Assembly (NCBI GenBank): GCA_939791845.1
Contig: CALNEX010000005.1
Location: 1-34,902, forward strand
Reading direction: 5' to 3'
From: an uncultured Mediterranea sp.
Lineage (GTDB): Bacteria > Bacteroidota > Bacteroidia > Bacteroidales > Bacteroidaceae
DNA: 34,902 bases
The translations under genes and the position numbers were made by a program. Of the stretch, positions 25,604 to 34,902 are shown piece by piece. Positions within the stretch are counted from its first letter, which is position 1. Every line of letters starts with the position of its first letter. The notes under the pieces were generated by a model. The model did not search any database, was not told the DNA's origin, and saw nothing but the letters and a program-made list of their open reading frames with translations.

Positions 25604-26296
25604 ATGAAACGAATCTATTTTTTAGTTGTCTTATGCTGCACCTTGGCCGCAACATTCTGCTTCCAATCTTGCTTGGAGGATGACACCTATGGCGGTGAAA
25701 ACCTGCTCTTTGCGGTAGGCACAGTCCGGGTCATGGAAGGGCAGGATTATTATTTCGAGTTGGACGAAGGAAGCCTCCTGTATCCGACTGACACCACCGA
25801 CATACACGACTATCAAGTAGTAAATGACCAACGTGCCTTTGTTTACTTCACTCCCTTGGACGAGAAGCTGGCCGGCTATGAGTACAATGCGAAGTTGGAG
25901 CACATTGAGAATATCCTGACCAAGGACATCTATCGCATGCCGCCCGACAAGGCCGACAGCATCGGGCACGACCACATTGATGTGGATAACATATGGCTGA
26001 CGGATGACCATGTCAACATCGTCTACAAGATACACCACAGCAATAATCCGGAAAAGCTGCATATGTTGAACCTGGTTGTCAATGAAACCGATGAACCGGT
26101 CATGGACGGATATCTGCATCTTGAGTTCCGCCACAATGCCTATGACGATGCTCCTGTGCAAGCTGGCACGGGCATTGTTTCTTTTAAGTTGGATGAGGTG
26201 CGCGACCAGTTGGCGAATGCCCAGGGCATACGTGTACATGTTGCCACCATTTATAATGGTAATCAGACATTCACCATAAATCAGACGATCCATTAG
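25604..26296 (+). CDS. NigD-like lipoprotein
   Basis: ATG at 25604; lipobox-like AATFCFQSCLEDD; LHLEFRHNAYDDAPVQAGTGIVSFKLDEV similar to the protein at 17812. Confidence 0.85.
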   Translation: MKRIYFLVVLCCTLAATFCFQSCLEDDTYGGENLLFAVGTVRVMEGQDYYFELDEGSLLYPTDTTDIHDYQVVNDQRAFVYFTPLDEKLAGYEYNAKLEHIENILTKDIYRMPPDKADSIGHDHIDVDNIWLTDDHVNIVYKIHHSNNPEKLHMLNLVVNETDEPVMDGYLHLEFRHNAYDDAPVQAGTGIVSFKLDEVRDQLANAQGIRVHVATIYNGNQTFTINQTIH

Positions 26297-26452
26297 GTTT
26301 ATTTCATGCCACTTTTTGCCCCAAAATCGCATACATATCCGCTACATATCCATTCTATTTCCATAATTCCTTACAGAAAATATTTTTGTAAGGATTTTGC
26401 TTAATATATCACGTTGATAACCAGTTAAATACAAAACAGGAAGCCCTCTCAA

Positions 26453-26494
26453 AAAAACACTTAAGAGTTATGCTCGCAACTCTTAAGTGTTTTT
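26453..26494. terminator. 17-bp perfect hairpin downstream of the NigD-like gene
   Basis: AAAAACACTTAAGAGTT / ATGCTCGC / AACTCTTAAGTGTTTTT. Confidence 0.85.
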
Positions 26495-26501
26495 GCGGTA
26501 G

Positions 26502-26551
26502 GTGTTAAGAGTTAGCGGAAAAACTCTTCAGTGTTTTTTTTAGAAACACTT
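26502..26551. repeat. Degenerate further copies of the AACTCTTAAGTGTT motif
   Basis: GTGTTAAGAGTT (26502-26513, inverted), AACTCTTCAGTGTT (26522-26535), AAACACTT (26544-26551, inverted). Confidence 0.7.
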
Positions 26552-26662
26552 GACAAAGTATAGTTTATCTTTCGGAAAGCCTCCGGCAGTGGTGGGACAC
26601 GGAATAAAGTGCTTTTCTTGAAACTTATTGCGCAATGTGTTCGCAGTTTCCCGATAATTCGT

Positions 26663-26670
26663 TATTTTTG
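26663..26670 (+). promoter_or_regulatory. -7 box TATTTTTG for purU-his operon
   Basis: TAnnTTTG, 43 nt upstream of the ATG at 26714. Confidence 0.5.
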
Positions 26671-26713
26671 CACCCGTAAACAGCAAATATTTCAATCAAA
26701 AAGAAAGGAAATA

Positions 26714-27568
26714 ATGAAAACAGCGAAACTATTGCTGCACTGTCCTGACCGTCCGGGTATCCTGGCGGAGGTGACGGACTTCATTACGGTGAACAAGGGA
26801 AACATTGTCTACCTGGACCAATATGTGGACCATGTGGAGAATATTTTCTTCATGCGCATTGAGTGGGAACTGGAGAGTTTTTTGGTTCCACAGGAGAAAA
26901 TCCACGATTACTTTGCCACACTCTATGCCCAAAAATACGCGATGGACTTCCGCCTTTATTTTTCGGACTACACGCCGCGTATGGCCATCTTCGTGTCCAA
27001 GATGCCGCATTGCCTCTATGACTTGTTGGCGCGTTATACGGCGGGTGAGTGGAACGTGCGGATTCCCCTCATTATCAGCAATCATCCCGACTTGGAGCAC
27101 GTGGCGCGACGCTTCGACATTCCCTTTCACCTTTTCCCCATCACCAAGGAGAACAAGGCTGAACAGGAACGGCGCGAGTTGGAACTGATGGCCGAACACG
27201 GTGTGAACTTCATAGTCCTGGCGCGTTATATGCAGGTGGTGTCCGAACAGCTTATTGATGCCTTTCCTAACCGCATCATCAACATACACCACTCCTTCCT
27301 GCCTGCCTTCGTGGGGGCGAAACCCTATCATGCTGCCTTCGAGCGCGGAGTGAAAATCATTGGTGCCACCAGCCACTATGTGACCACGGATTTGGACGCA
27401 GGCCCCATCATTGAGCAGGACGTAGTGCGCATCACCCACAAGGACACCGTGCAAGACTTGGTGAACAAAGGCAAGGACCTGGAGAAGATAGTCCTGTCCC
27501 GCGCCGTGCAGAAGCACATCGAGCGTAAGATATTGGCCTACAAGAACAAGACAGTGATATTCAATTAA
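26714..27568 (+). CDS. purU: Formyltetrahydrofolate deformylase
   Basis: ACT domain LLLHCPDRPGILAEVTDFI; NIHHSFLPAFVGAKPYHAAFERGVKIIGATSHYVTTDLDAGPIIEQDVVRI. Confidence 0.93.
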   Translation: MKTAKLLLHCPDRPGILAEVTDFITVNKGNIVYLDQYVDHVENIFFMRIEWELESFLVPQEKIHDYFATLYAQKYAMDFRLYFSDYTPRMAIFVSKMPHCLYDLLARYTAGEWNVRIPLIISNHPDLEHVARRFDIPFHLFPITKENKAEQERRELELMAEHGVNFIVLARYMQVVSEQLIDAFPNRIINIHHSFLPAFVGAKPYHAAFERGVKIIGATSHYVTTDLDAGPIIEQDVVRITHKDTVQDLVNKGKDLEKIVLSRAVQKHIERKILAYKNKTVIFN

Positions 27569-27580
27569 TCCCATAGAGCC

Positions 27581-28171
27581 ATGAGCATAGCAATCATCAA
27601 ATACAATGCAGGCAATATCCGCTCCGTGGACTATGCCTTGCGCCGCCTGGGTGTGGAGCCGGTCATCACGGCAGACGAGGAAACGTTGCGCCGGGCAGAC
27701 CGCGTGATATTCCCCGGCGTAGGCGAGGCCGCCACTACCATGGAATTTCTCCGCACTTCTGGATTGGACCGACTGATACTCAGCCTGAGGCAACCCGTAT
27801 TGGGCATCTGCCTGGGCATGCAACTAATGTGCCGCCACTCCGAGGAGGGCGATGCCGACGGACTGGGCATCTTCGATGCCGAGGTGCGCCGCTTCGTCTC
27901 CACCCGCCACGAGGACAAGGTGCCCCACATGGGATGGAACACCATCGGACGGACGTGCAGCCCCTTGTTCCGCGGATTTGAAAAGGATGAGTATGTCTAC
28001 TTCGTGCACAGCTACTACGTGCCGCTGCATCCATGCACGGCGGCGGTGACGGACTACATACATCCTTTCAGCGCGGCTCTGCACAAGGACAATTTCCATG
28101 CCACCCAGTTCCACCCTGAGAAGAGCGGAAGCGTGGGCGAGCGCATCTTGCATAATTTCCTGACCTTATAA
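27581..28171 (+). CDS. hisH: Imidazole glycerol phosphate synthase subunit HisH
   Basis: IIKYNAGNIRSVDYALRRLG, FPGVGEA, LGICLGMQLMCRHSEEGD, ATQFHPEKSG. Confidence 0.95.
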   Translation: MSIAIIKYNAGNIRSVDYALRRLGVEPVITADEETLRRADRVIFPGVGEAATTMEFLRTSGLDRLILSLRQPVLGICLGMQLMCRHSEEGDADGLGIFDAEVRRFVSTRHEDKVPHMGWNTIGRTCSPLFRGFEKDEYVYFVHSYYVPLHPCTAAVTDYIHPFSAALHKDNFHATQFHPEKSGSVGERILHNFLTL

Positions 28172-28188
28172 TATAAATATGTATAGCC

Positions 28189-28932
28189 ATGATTGAATTG
28201 ATACCTGCCATAGACATGATTGAAGGGAAGTGCGTACGCCTCTCCCAAGGAAAGTATGAGAGCAAGAAAATCTATCATGAAGACCCGCTGGAGGTGGCAA
28301 AAGCCTTCGAGGCACACGGCATTCGTCGCCTGCATGTGGTAGACTTGGACGGGGCGGCCTCGCATCACATCGTGAACCACCGGGCTTTGGAGCGACTGGC
28401 CACACATACTTCGCTGGACATTGACTTTGGCGGAGGCATCAAGACGGACAAAGATTTGCAAATAGCTTTCGAATGTGGCGCAAAGATGGTGACAGGAGGA
28501 AGCATTGCCGTGAAGGAGCCCGCCACCTTCCTACGCTGGCTGCAGGCATACGGGGCGGAGCGCATCATTCTTGGTGCGGACGTGAAGGATGGACGCATTG
28601 CCGTCAGCGGCTGGAAGGAAGAAAGCACGTGCCAACTCTTCCCTTTCCTGGACGACTATGTGGCGAAGGGAGTCATGCAAGTCATCTGCACGGACATCGG
28701 CCGGGATGGAATGCTGCAAGGCCCGTCGCTGGAGTTATACAAAGAGATATTGCGGCAACATCCTTCCCTCCATTTGGTAGCAAGCGGGGGCGTCAGCGGC
28801 ATCCGTGATGTGGAGGCACTGGCCGGGGCGGGCATTCCGGCCGTCATCATCGGCAAGGCTTTCTACGAAGGGCGCATCACGCTGGAGGATATGGAAAGAG
28901 CGATAACCACTAATCACGATACAAAATGTTAG
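28189..28932 (+). CDS. hisA: Phosphoribosylformimino-5-aminoimidazole carboxamide ribotide isomerase
   Basis: [60 protein letters not shown]. Confidence 0.95.
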   Translation: MIELIPAIDMIEGKCVRLSQGKYESKKIYHEDPLEVAKAFEAHGIRRLHVVDLDGAASHHIVNHRALERLATHTSLDIDFGGGIKTDKDLQIAFECGAKMVTGGSIAVKEPATFLRWLQAYGAERIILGADVKDGRIAVSGWKEESTCQLFPFLDDYVAKGVMQVICTDIGRDGMLQGPSLELYKEILRQHPSLHLVASGGVSGIRDVEALAGAGIPAVIIGKAFYEGRITLEDMERAITTNHDTKC

Positions 28933-29684
28933 CAAAACGAATCATACCCTGCCTGGACATCAAGGACGGACAAACGGTGAAAGGCACCAACTTTGTCAAC
29001 CTGCGCCAGGCGGGTGACCCCGTCGAACTGGCCCGTGCCTACAGCGGGCAGGGGGCGGACGAACTGGTATTTCTGGACATCACCGCCAGCTTTGAGGGGC
29101 GCAAAACCTTCACGGAACTGGTGAAACGCATTGCCGCCAACATCAGCATCCCTTTCACCGTGGGAGGCGGCATACACGAACTGGACGATGTGGCGAGCCT
29201 GCTGGAGGCGGGGGCGGACAAGATTTCCATCAACTCGGCCGCCATTCGCCGTCCGGAATTGATAGACGAGATAGCAAGCCACTTTGGTTCTCAAGTCTGC
29301 GTCCTGGCCGTGGATGCCAAACAGACGGACAAAGGGTGGCGTTGCTACCTGAACGGAGGACGGGTGGAGACGGACAAGGAGCTTTTCGCCTGGACACGCG
29401 AGGCGCAGGAACGCGGTGCAGGCGAAGTGCTTTTCACCAGTATGGACCATGACGGAGTGAAGACGGGCTATGCCAACGAAGCCTTGGCCCGGCTGGCCGA
29501 CACACTCTCCATCCCGGTCATTGCATCGGGCGGAGCGGGTGCCAAAGAGCACTTCCGAGACGCATTTGTGGAAGGAAAAGCCGACGCCGCACTGGCTGCC
29601 AGCGTTTTTCACTTCGGAGAGATAAATATTCCCGAATTAAAGTCGTATCTTTGCGCCCAGGGAATTCCCGTCCGCTTGGTATGA
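28926..29684 (+). CDS. hisF: Imidazole glycerol phosphate synthase subunit HisF
   Basis: [54 protein letters not shown]. Confidence 0.96.
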   Translation: MLAKRIIPCLDIKDGQTVKGTNFVNLRQAGDPVELARAYSGQGADELVFLDITASFEGRKTFTELVKRIAANISIPFTVGGGIHELDDVASLLEAGADKISINSAAIRRPELIDEIASHFGSQVCVLAVDAKQTDKGWRCYLNGGRVETDKELFAWTREAQERGAGEVLFTSMDHDGVKTGYANEALARLADTLSIPVIASGGAGAKEHFRDAFVEGKADAALAASVFHFGEINIPELKSYLCAQGIPVRLV

Positions 29685-29710
29685 ACGGATTAGTAACAAA
29701 TAATGGAAGT

Positions 29711-30322
29711 ATGAACTTGAACTTTGAGAAGATGAACGGGCTTGTCCCCGCCATCATACAAGATGCCGACACGGCCAAGGTGCTGATGCTGGGATTCATG
29801 AACGAGGAAGCTTACCACCGAACGGTGGAGAGCGGTAAGGTGACTTTCTTCAGCCGCACGAAGAATCGACTTTGGACCAAGGGCGAGGAGAGCGGAAACT
29901 TTCTGCACGTCGTCTCCATCCAGGAAGATTGCGACCACGACACGTTGCTCATTCAGGCACATCCTGCAGGTCCCGTCTGCCACACCGGCACGGATACTTG
30001 CTGGGGCGACAAGAACGAGCAGCCTGTGATGTTCCTCAAGACCTTGCAGGACTTTATCTGCAAGCGCCACGAGGAGATGCCCGAAGGCTCCTACACCACC
30101 AGCCTCTTCCGCTCCGGCGTCAACAAGATGGCGCAGAAGGTGGGCGAAGAGGCCGTGGAAACGGTCATTGAGGCTTGCAACGGCACGGACGACCGCCTCA
30201 TCTACGAGGGAGCTGACTTGCTATATCACCTCATCGTCCTCCTGACGTCCAAGGGCTACCGCATCGAGGATTTGGCCCGCGAACTTCAGGAACGTCACAG
30301 CGGCACATGGAAGAAGCACTGA
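29711..30322 (+). CDS. hisI: Bifunctional phosphoribosyl-AMP cyclohydrolase/phosphoribosyl-ATP diphosphatase
   Basis: VLMLGFMNEEAYHRTVESGKVTFFSRTKNRLWTKGEESGNFL plus C-terminal GVNKMAQKVGEEAVETVIEA; ATG at 29711 avoids overlap with hisF. Confidence 0.95.
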   Translation: MNLNFEKMNGLVPAIIQDADTAKVLMLGFMNEEAYHRTVESGKVTFFSRTKNRLWTKGEESGNFLHVVSIQEDCDHDTLLIQAHPAGPVCHTGTDTCWGDKNEQPVMFLKTLQDFICKRHEEMPEGSYTTSLFRSGVNKMAQKVGEEAVETVIEACNGTDDRLIYEGADLLYHLIVLLTSKGYRIEDLARELQERHSGTWKKH

Positions 30323-31014
30323 TAAGATACAAGGACGTAGAAATACACCAACAGGAGTTGTGCGTGTTGGGCGGTGTGAACCTGGAGTTGCACGCAGGCG
30401 AGTTGGTCTACCTGATAGGCAAGGTAGGTTCCGGCAAGACCAGCCTGCTCAAGACTTTCTACGCCGAGCTGGACGTGGAGTCGGGCGAGGCCGAAGTGCT
30501 GGGCTACGACATGCGCCGCCTCAAGCGCAAGCACATCCCCGAATTGAGGCGGAAGTTGGGTATCGTTTTCCAGGACTACCAGTTGCTCACCGACCGCACG
30601 GTCTACCATAACCTGGAGTTCGTGCTGAAGGCCACTGGCTGGAAGGACAAGGCGAAGATAAAGGATCGCATTGCCGAGGTGCTGGCTTTGGTGGGCATGG
30701 AGCGCAAGGGATACAAGTTTCCCCACGAACTGTCCGGTGGAGAACAACAACGTATAGGTATTGCGCGGGCCATGCTCAATTCGCCTCGAATTATCCTGGC
30801 TGACGAGCCCACAGGCAACCTGGACGCGGAGACGGGATACACCATCGCGGGACTGCTGGACAACTTGAGCCGCCAAGGTTCCTTGGTGGTGGTGACGACG
30901 CACAACCTGCGCCTGTTGGAGGACTTCCCCGGACGGGTTTACCGCTGTACCGACCATCGCTTGGAGGAAATCACTGGAAGCAAAGATTATACGGACAAAA
31001 AATCAACAATATAA
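30307..31014 (+). CDS. FtsE-like ABC transporter ATP-binding protein
   Basis: GKVGSGKTSLLKTFY Walker A, LSGGEQQRIGIARAMLNSPRIILADEPTGNLD signature; FtsE/LolD-like; no FtsX-like permease adjacent. Confidence 0.85.
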   Translation: MEEALIRYKDVEIHQQELCVLGGVNLELHAGELVYLIGKVGSGKTSLLKTFYAELDVESGEAEVLGYDMRRLKRKHIPELRRKLGIVFQDYQLLTDRTVYHNLEFVLKATGWKDKAKIKDRIAEVLALVGMERKGYKFPHELSGGEQQRIGIARAMLNSPRIILADEPTGNLDAETGYTIAGLLDNLSRQGSLVVVTTHNLRLLEDFPGRVYRCTDHRLEEITGSKDYTDKKSTI

Positions 31015-31018
31015 CGAA

Positions 31019-32350
31019 ATGAATACAGGAATGAAAGTTTTAAAGTTTGGAGGTACTTCGGTAGGTTCCGCCCAGCGGATGAAAGAAGTGGCCAAATTGA
31101 TTACCGACGGCGAACGCAAGATAGTGGTGCTTTCCGCCATGTCGGGTACCACGAACACCTTGGTGGAGATTTCGGACTATCTGTACAAGAAGAATCCGGA
31201 AGGTGCCAATGAGATCATCAACCGGCTGGAAGCCAAATACCGCGGACACATTGATGAATTGTATGCCACGCCGGAGTACAAGCAGAAGGGCTTGGAACTG
31301 ATTCGCTCGCACTTCGACTATATCCGCTCCTACACGAAGGACTTGTTCACCCTTTTCGAGGAGAAAGTCATCCTGGCACAGGGGGAACTGATTTCCACGG
31401 GCATGATGAACCTCTACCTGCTGGAATGTGGTGTGAACACCGTCCTCCTGCCCGCCTTGGAGTTTATGCGAACGGACAAGAACGCCGAACCCGACCCCGT
31501 TTACATCAAGGAGAAGCTGCACGCCCAGCTGGAGTTACATCCTGATGCTGACATCTACATCACGCAGGGCTTCATCTGCCGCAATGCCTACGGCGAGATT
31601 GACAACCTGCAGCGTGGAGGCAGCGACTATACCGCTTCCCTTATCGGTGCCGCCATCAATGCTTCGGAGATTCAGATTTGGACGGATATCGATGGCATGC
31701 ACAACAATGACCCGCGCATCGTGGACAAGACCTCGCCCGTGCGCCACCTGCACTTCGAGGAAGCCGCCGAATTGGCCTACTTTGGTGCCAAGATCCTGCA
31801 CCCCACGTGCATTCAGCCCGCCAAGTACGCCAACATTCCCGTACGCCTGCTCAACACGATGGATCCCAAGGCCGAAGGTACCCTCATCTCCAACGACACG
31901 GAGAAAGGCAAAATTAAGGCCGTGGCCGCCAAGGACAACATCACCGCCATCAAGATCAAGTCCAGCCGCATGCTCTTGGCCTACGGTTTCCTGCGCAAGG
32001 TCTTCGAGATATTCGAGAGCTACCAGACCTCCATTGATATGATTTGTACTTCCGAGGTGGGCGTCTCTGTCTCCATTGATAATGTGAAGCACCTGAATGA
32101 AATCTTGGACGACCTGAAGAAGTACGGTACCGTCACCGTGGACAGCGACATGTGCATCATCTGTGTTGTGGGCGACCTGGAGTGGGAAAATGTGGGCTTC
32201 GAGGCCAAGGCTTTGGATGCCATGCGCGATATCCCTGTCCGTATGATTTCCTTCGGCGGAAGCAATTACAACATCTCTTTCCTCATCCGCGAGTGTGACA
32301 AGAAGGCAGCCCTCCAGTCGCTGAGCAAGGCGCTCTTCAACGAAGGATAA
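31019..32350 (+). CDS. lysC: Aspartate kinase (monofunctional)
   Basis: MKVLKFGGTSVGSAQRMKEV, GFICRNAYGEIDNLQRGGSDYTASLIGAAINASEIQIWTDIDGMHNNDPRIV, C-terminal ACT domains. Confidence 0.93.
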   Translation: MNTGMKVLKFGGTSVGSAQRMKEVAKLITDGERKIVVLSAMSGTTNTLVEISDYLYKKNPEGANEIINRLEAKYRGHIDELYATPEYKQKGLELIRSHFDYIRSYTKDLFTLFEEKVILAQGELISTGMMNLYLLECGVNTVLLPALEFMRTDKNAEPDPVYIKEKLHAQLELHPDADIYITQGFICRNAYGEIDNLQRGGSDYTASLIGAAINASEIQIWTDIDGMHNNDPRIVDKTSPVRHLHFEEAAELAYFGAKILHPTCIQPAKYANIPVRLLNTMDPKAEGTLISNDTEKGKIKAVAAKDNITAIKIKSSRMLLAYGFLRKVFEIFESYQTSIDMICTSEVGVSVSIDNVKHLNEILDDLKKYGTVTVDSDMCIICVVGDLEWENVGFEAKALDAMRDIPVRMISFGGSNYNISFLIRECDKKAALQSLSKALFNEG

Positions 32351-32378
32351 TGCAATCCACAAATACAGATACAACCAC

Positions 32379-33539
32379 ATGAAAGGAACATTCCCTTTAG
32401 CCAAGTTTCAGGCGTTGCGCACACCTTTCTATTATTATGATACGAAGGTGCTGCGCGACACCTTGGACACCATCCGCACGGAGGCAGGACACTATGAAGC
32501 CTACGCCGTGCACTATGCCATCAAGGCCAATGCCAATCCCAATGTACTGGCCGTCATCCGCGAGAGCGGGCTCGGGGTCGACTGCGTCAGCGGGGGGGAG
32601 ATACGCGCTGCCGTCAAGGCCGGATTCCCCGCCTCGAAAATAGTCTTTGCCGGCGTGGGTAAGTCGGATTGGGAAATCAATTTGGCCTTGGACCACGACA
32701 TCTTCTGCTTCAACGTGGAGTCCATCCCGGAGTTGGAGGTTATCAACATGCTGGCCGCCGCCAAGGGTCGGAAGGCGCGTGTGGCTTTCCGCATCAATCC
32801 CAACGTTGGTGCTCACACGCACGCCAACATCACCACAGGCCTGGCCGAAAACAAGTTCGGCATCAGCATGGAAGACATGGACCGGGTGATAGACATCGCC
32901 TTGGGCATGTCGAACGTGGAGTTCATCGGCCTGCACTTCCACATCGGGTCGCAGATTCTGGACATGGGCGATTTCACGGCACTCTGCAATCGTGTCAATG
33001 AGTTGCAGGAAAAGCTGGAGGCCCGCCAGATACGCATTCCCTACATCAACGTGGGCGGCGGACTGGGCATCGACTACGCGCATCCCAACCGTCAGCCCGT
33101 GCCCGACTTCAAGGCCTACTTCGCCACCTACCACGCCCACCTCAAGCTTCGTCCTTACCAGACGCTGCACTTCGAACTGGGTCGTTCGGTGGTGGGACAG
33201 TGCGGCTCTCTCATCGCGCGGGTGCTCTACGTCAAGCAAGGCACCAACAAGCAGTTCGCCATCCTGGACGCGGGCATGACCGACCTCATCCGTCCCGCCC
33301 TCTACCAGGCCTATCACAAGATAGAGAACATTTCCTCGGACCTCCCCGTGCAGACCTACGATGTGGTGGGTCCCGTTTGTGAGTCATCCGATGTTTTCGG
33401 CAAGGCTGTCGACCTCAACGGGGTGCGGCGGGGCGACTTCATGGCCATCCGCTCGGCGGGTGCCTACGGCGAAATCATGGCATCGGTGTACAACTGCCGC
33501 GAGTTGCCGCAGGGATACACATCGGACGAACTGGGGTAA
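32379..33539 (+). CDS. lysA: Diaminopimelate decarboxylase
   Basis: TPFYYYDTKVL, VHYAIKANANPNVLAVIRESGLGVDCVSGGEI, GLHFHIGSQI, NVGGGLGIDY, GPVCESSDVFGK. Confidence 0.96.
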   Translation: MKGTFPLAKFQALRTPFYYYDTKVLRDTLDTIRTEAGHYEAYAVHYAIKANANPNVLAVIRESGLGVDCVSGGEIRAAVKAGFPASKIVFAGVGKSDWEINLALDHDIFCFNVESIPELEVINMLAAAKGRKARVAFRINPNVGAHTHANITTGLAENKFGISMEDMDRVIDIALGMSNVEFIGLHFHIGSQILDMGDFTALCNRVNELQEKLEARQIRIPYINVGGGLGIDYAHPNRQPVPDFKAYFATYHAHLKLRPYQTLHFELGRSVVGQCGSLIARVLYVKQGTNKQFAILDAGMTDLIRPALYQAYHKIENISSDLPVQTYDVVGPVCESSDVFGKAVDLNGVRRGDFMAIRSAGAYGEIMASVYNCRELPQGYTSDELG

Positions 33540-33582
33540 ACAGCATGGCAGACACAGACAAGGAAACAAGAGACGGCCGATA

Positions 33583-34446
33583 CTAACTGTTTTCTTGTCT
33601 GTTCGCCTCGTTTCGTATTTGTTGGGGCGTTTTGCCCAAATGCTGCCTGCAGAAAGTAGTGAGGTAAGGAATGGAAGAGAAGCGATATTCTTCGGTGATT
33701 TTGCCTATGGTTTTAGTGGTGAGGGCGAGGTCACGGTAGATGCGCTCGGCTTTGCGCTGGGTCATCCATTTGTAGGCAGGTTCGCCAAACGTTTCCTTGA
33801 AACGGCGTTTGAAAGTGTCGATGCTGATGCTGGCCAGTTTGGCAAATTCGCCGAGGTTATCCACTTTGAGATAGTTTTCGTAGACGAAGTCCTTGAAATC
33901 ACGGTTCTTGCCGATGAGGGGGTAGAAGAAAGTGGCCAGTTCTTCCTTGCCATAATACGCACGCAGGAGGATGAACAGTTCGCGCAGCTTCAGTTCGTGG
34001 AAGTGCACGCAGCCCAATCCGTCTTCGAGGAGGTGACTCAGGTTGATGAGGTACTCCTCCAAGCGGGGGCGTATGGGCAGGATATGAAATTTGTATTGGT
34101 AGTTTCTGGGGATGTATTGGGGTAGTTGCTCCAGCGTGAAGCGGTCGCACAAGCTGATGTCGTGCGGCGAGCGGCAACTGATGCAGGTGCAGTCCGTGAG
34201 CACTTGGATGTGGGAGCAACTGTTGTGCACCTGCAGGGAGAAGTGTCCCGCGGGGTGCAGGACTTGATGAAAGTTGTCGGTAGTGACAAGGACGTCACCC
34301 CTAAGCACGAAGATGAGGACCGTCTGGCTGGTGTCGATGATCTGCCGTGTACCTTTCGGGAAATGTTGCAGGCATACGTTGGCCGCTTGTGGCAGTCGGT
34401 AATTCAAGCAACTTTGGTGCTCTTCAATATACAATAAGGATTCCAT
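33583..34446 (-). CDS. AraC-family transcriptional regulator
   Basis: C-terminal HTH: FAKLASISIDTFKRRFKETFGEPAYKWMTQRKAERIYRDLALTTKTIGKITEEYRFSSIPYLTTFCRQHLGKTPQQIRNE. Confidence 0.9.
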   Translation of the reverse strand: MESLLYIEEHQSCLNYRLPQAANVCLQHFPKGTRQIIDTSQTVLIFVLRGDVLVTTDNFHQVLHPAGHFSLQVHNSCSHIQVLTDCTCISCRSPHDISLCDRFTLEQLPQYIPRNYQYKFHILPIRPRLEEYLINLSHLLEDGLGCVHFHELKLRELFILLRAYYGKEELATFFYPLIGKNRDFKDFVYENYLKVDNLGEFAKLASISIDTFKRRFKETFGEPAYKWMTQRKAERIYRDLALTTKTIGKITEEYRFSSIPYLTTFCRQHLGKTPQQIRNEANRQENS

Positions 34447-34583
34447 TGACTTGTTTTCTATGAACGTCGTTTGTTTTGTCCGTTATGTCCGGATTTGCGC
34501 ACAAAGATGACACAAATATTTCAATGGGAGTGCAAGGCTGGGGAGAAATTAACAAAGAATAAGAGTCGAAGGAGGAATAAAAA

Positions 34584-34644
34584 GAGGCACACAGCCACAG
34601 AAAAGTCAACTCTAAGGAATGACAAATCTGTGTTTGTGTGCCTC
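34584..34644 (-). terminator. Hairpin downstream of glutamine synthetase
   Basis: GAGGCACACA (34584-34593) with TGTGTGCCTC (34635-34644) plus CACAG/CTGTG inner pairing. Confidence 0.5.
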
Positions 34645-34663
34645 CGTGTTCGAATAGTAGGCT

Positions 34664-34902
34664 TTATTTCGTGAACAGCAGTTCGCGATACTTGGGCAGG
34701 GGCCAGATTTCGTCGTCAATCTCCATCTCGAGGTGGTCGATGTGGTCGCGGATTTCGTTGAGGAAGGGGCGGACGCTCTCCTCGTAGGCGAAGGCACGGT
34801 CCTTGTAGCAGGGCAGGTGGTTGGCCACTTTCCTTGCCTCGATCATGTCGCGCACCAGCTTCTTGATGGCGGTGACGCGGTGGGAGATTTCGCGGATCAG
34901 CT
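34664..34902 (-). CDS. glnN: Glutamine synthetase type III, C-terminal part (runs off the window)
   Basis: LIREISHRVTAIKKLVRDMIEARKVANHLPCYKDRAFAYEESVRPFLNEIRDHIDHLEMEIDDEIWPLPKYRELLFTK matches the GSIII C-terminus pattern (DDExWPLPKYRELLF). Confidence 0.8.
   Translation of the reverse strand, partial: LIREISHRVTAIKKLVRDMIEARKVANHLPCYKDRAFAYEESVRPFLNEIRDHIDHLEMEIDDEIWPLPKYRELLFTK

Noticed and set aside
26729-27823. 364-aa minus-strand ORF opposite purU/hisH
   Set aside because: Antisense shadow of two conserved genes.

Overview
A 34.9 kb chromosomal segment that looks like Bacteroidales (Bacteroides-type): -7 boxes of the form TAnnTTTG, NigD-like lipoproteins, type III glutamine synthetase, DUF4286, Bacteroidota-type outer-membrane barrels. 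Left to right: (i) the end of a surface-glycan locus with a 3' remnant of a sugar transferase, a PglD/NeuD-like acetyltransferase, a PglE-like DegT aminotransferase and a PglF/CapD-like dehydratase, interrupted by an accessory cassette (Panacea-domain antitoxin/toxin-like pair plus a divergent AAA_14/DUF4143 ATPase with three 20-bp repeats at exact 40-bp spacing); (ii) late cobalamin genes cobU-cobT-cobS-cobC convergent with cbiB-cobD-cobQ; (iii) a TonB-receptor-like/OMP_b-brl_3 barrel, aroB, a NigD-like lipoprotein, gdhA, an M24 peptidase, ruvA, tRNA-Ala(GGC), DUF4286, ruvC; (iv) an ECF sigma factor with an inner-membrane-anchored anti-sigma/outer-membrane-barrel fusion (Dma-like) and a divergent NigD-like gene; (v) purU-hisH-hisA-hisF-hisIE-ftsE-like-lysC-lysA, an AraC regulator and the C-terminal end of glutamine synthetase III. 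The most interesting non-coding signals are: two nearly identical 142/143-bp inverted-repeat elements lodged in the 5' leaders of aroB and the M24 peptidase, each starting 11-12 nt after a TATCTTTG -7 box; a 23-bp-period array of seven hairpins with compensatory changes between gdhA and the M24 gene; and a bipartite motif TGCAG(T/C)ATTT-N10-(G/T)G(G/C)ATT(T/A) with identical spacing upstream of both NigD-like genes and the ECF sigma operon. All family calls are from reading the translations; no database search was run.
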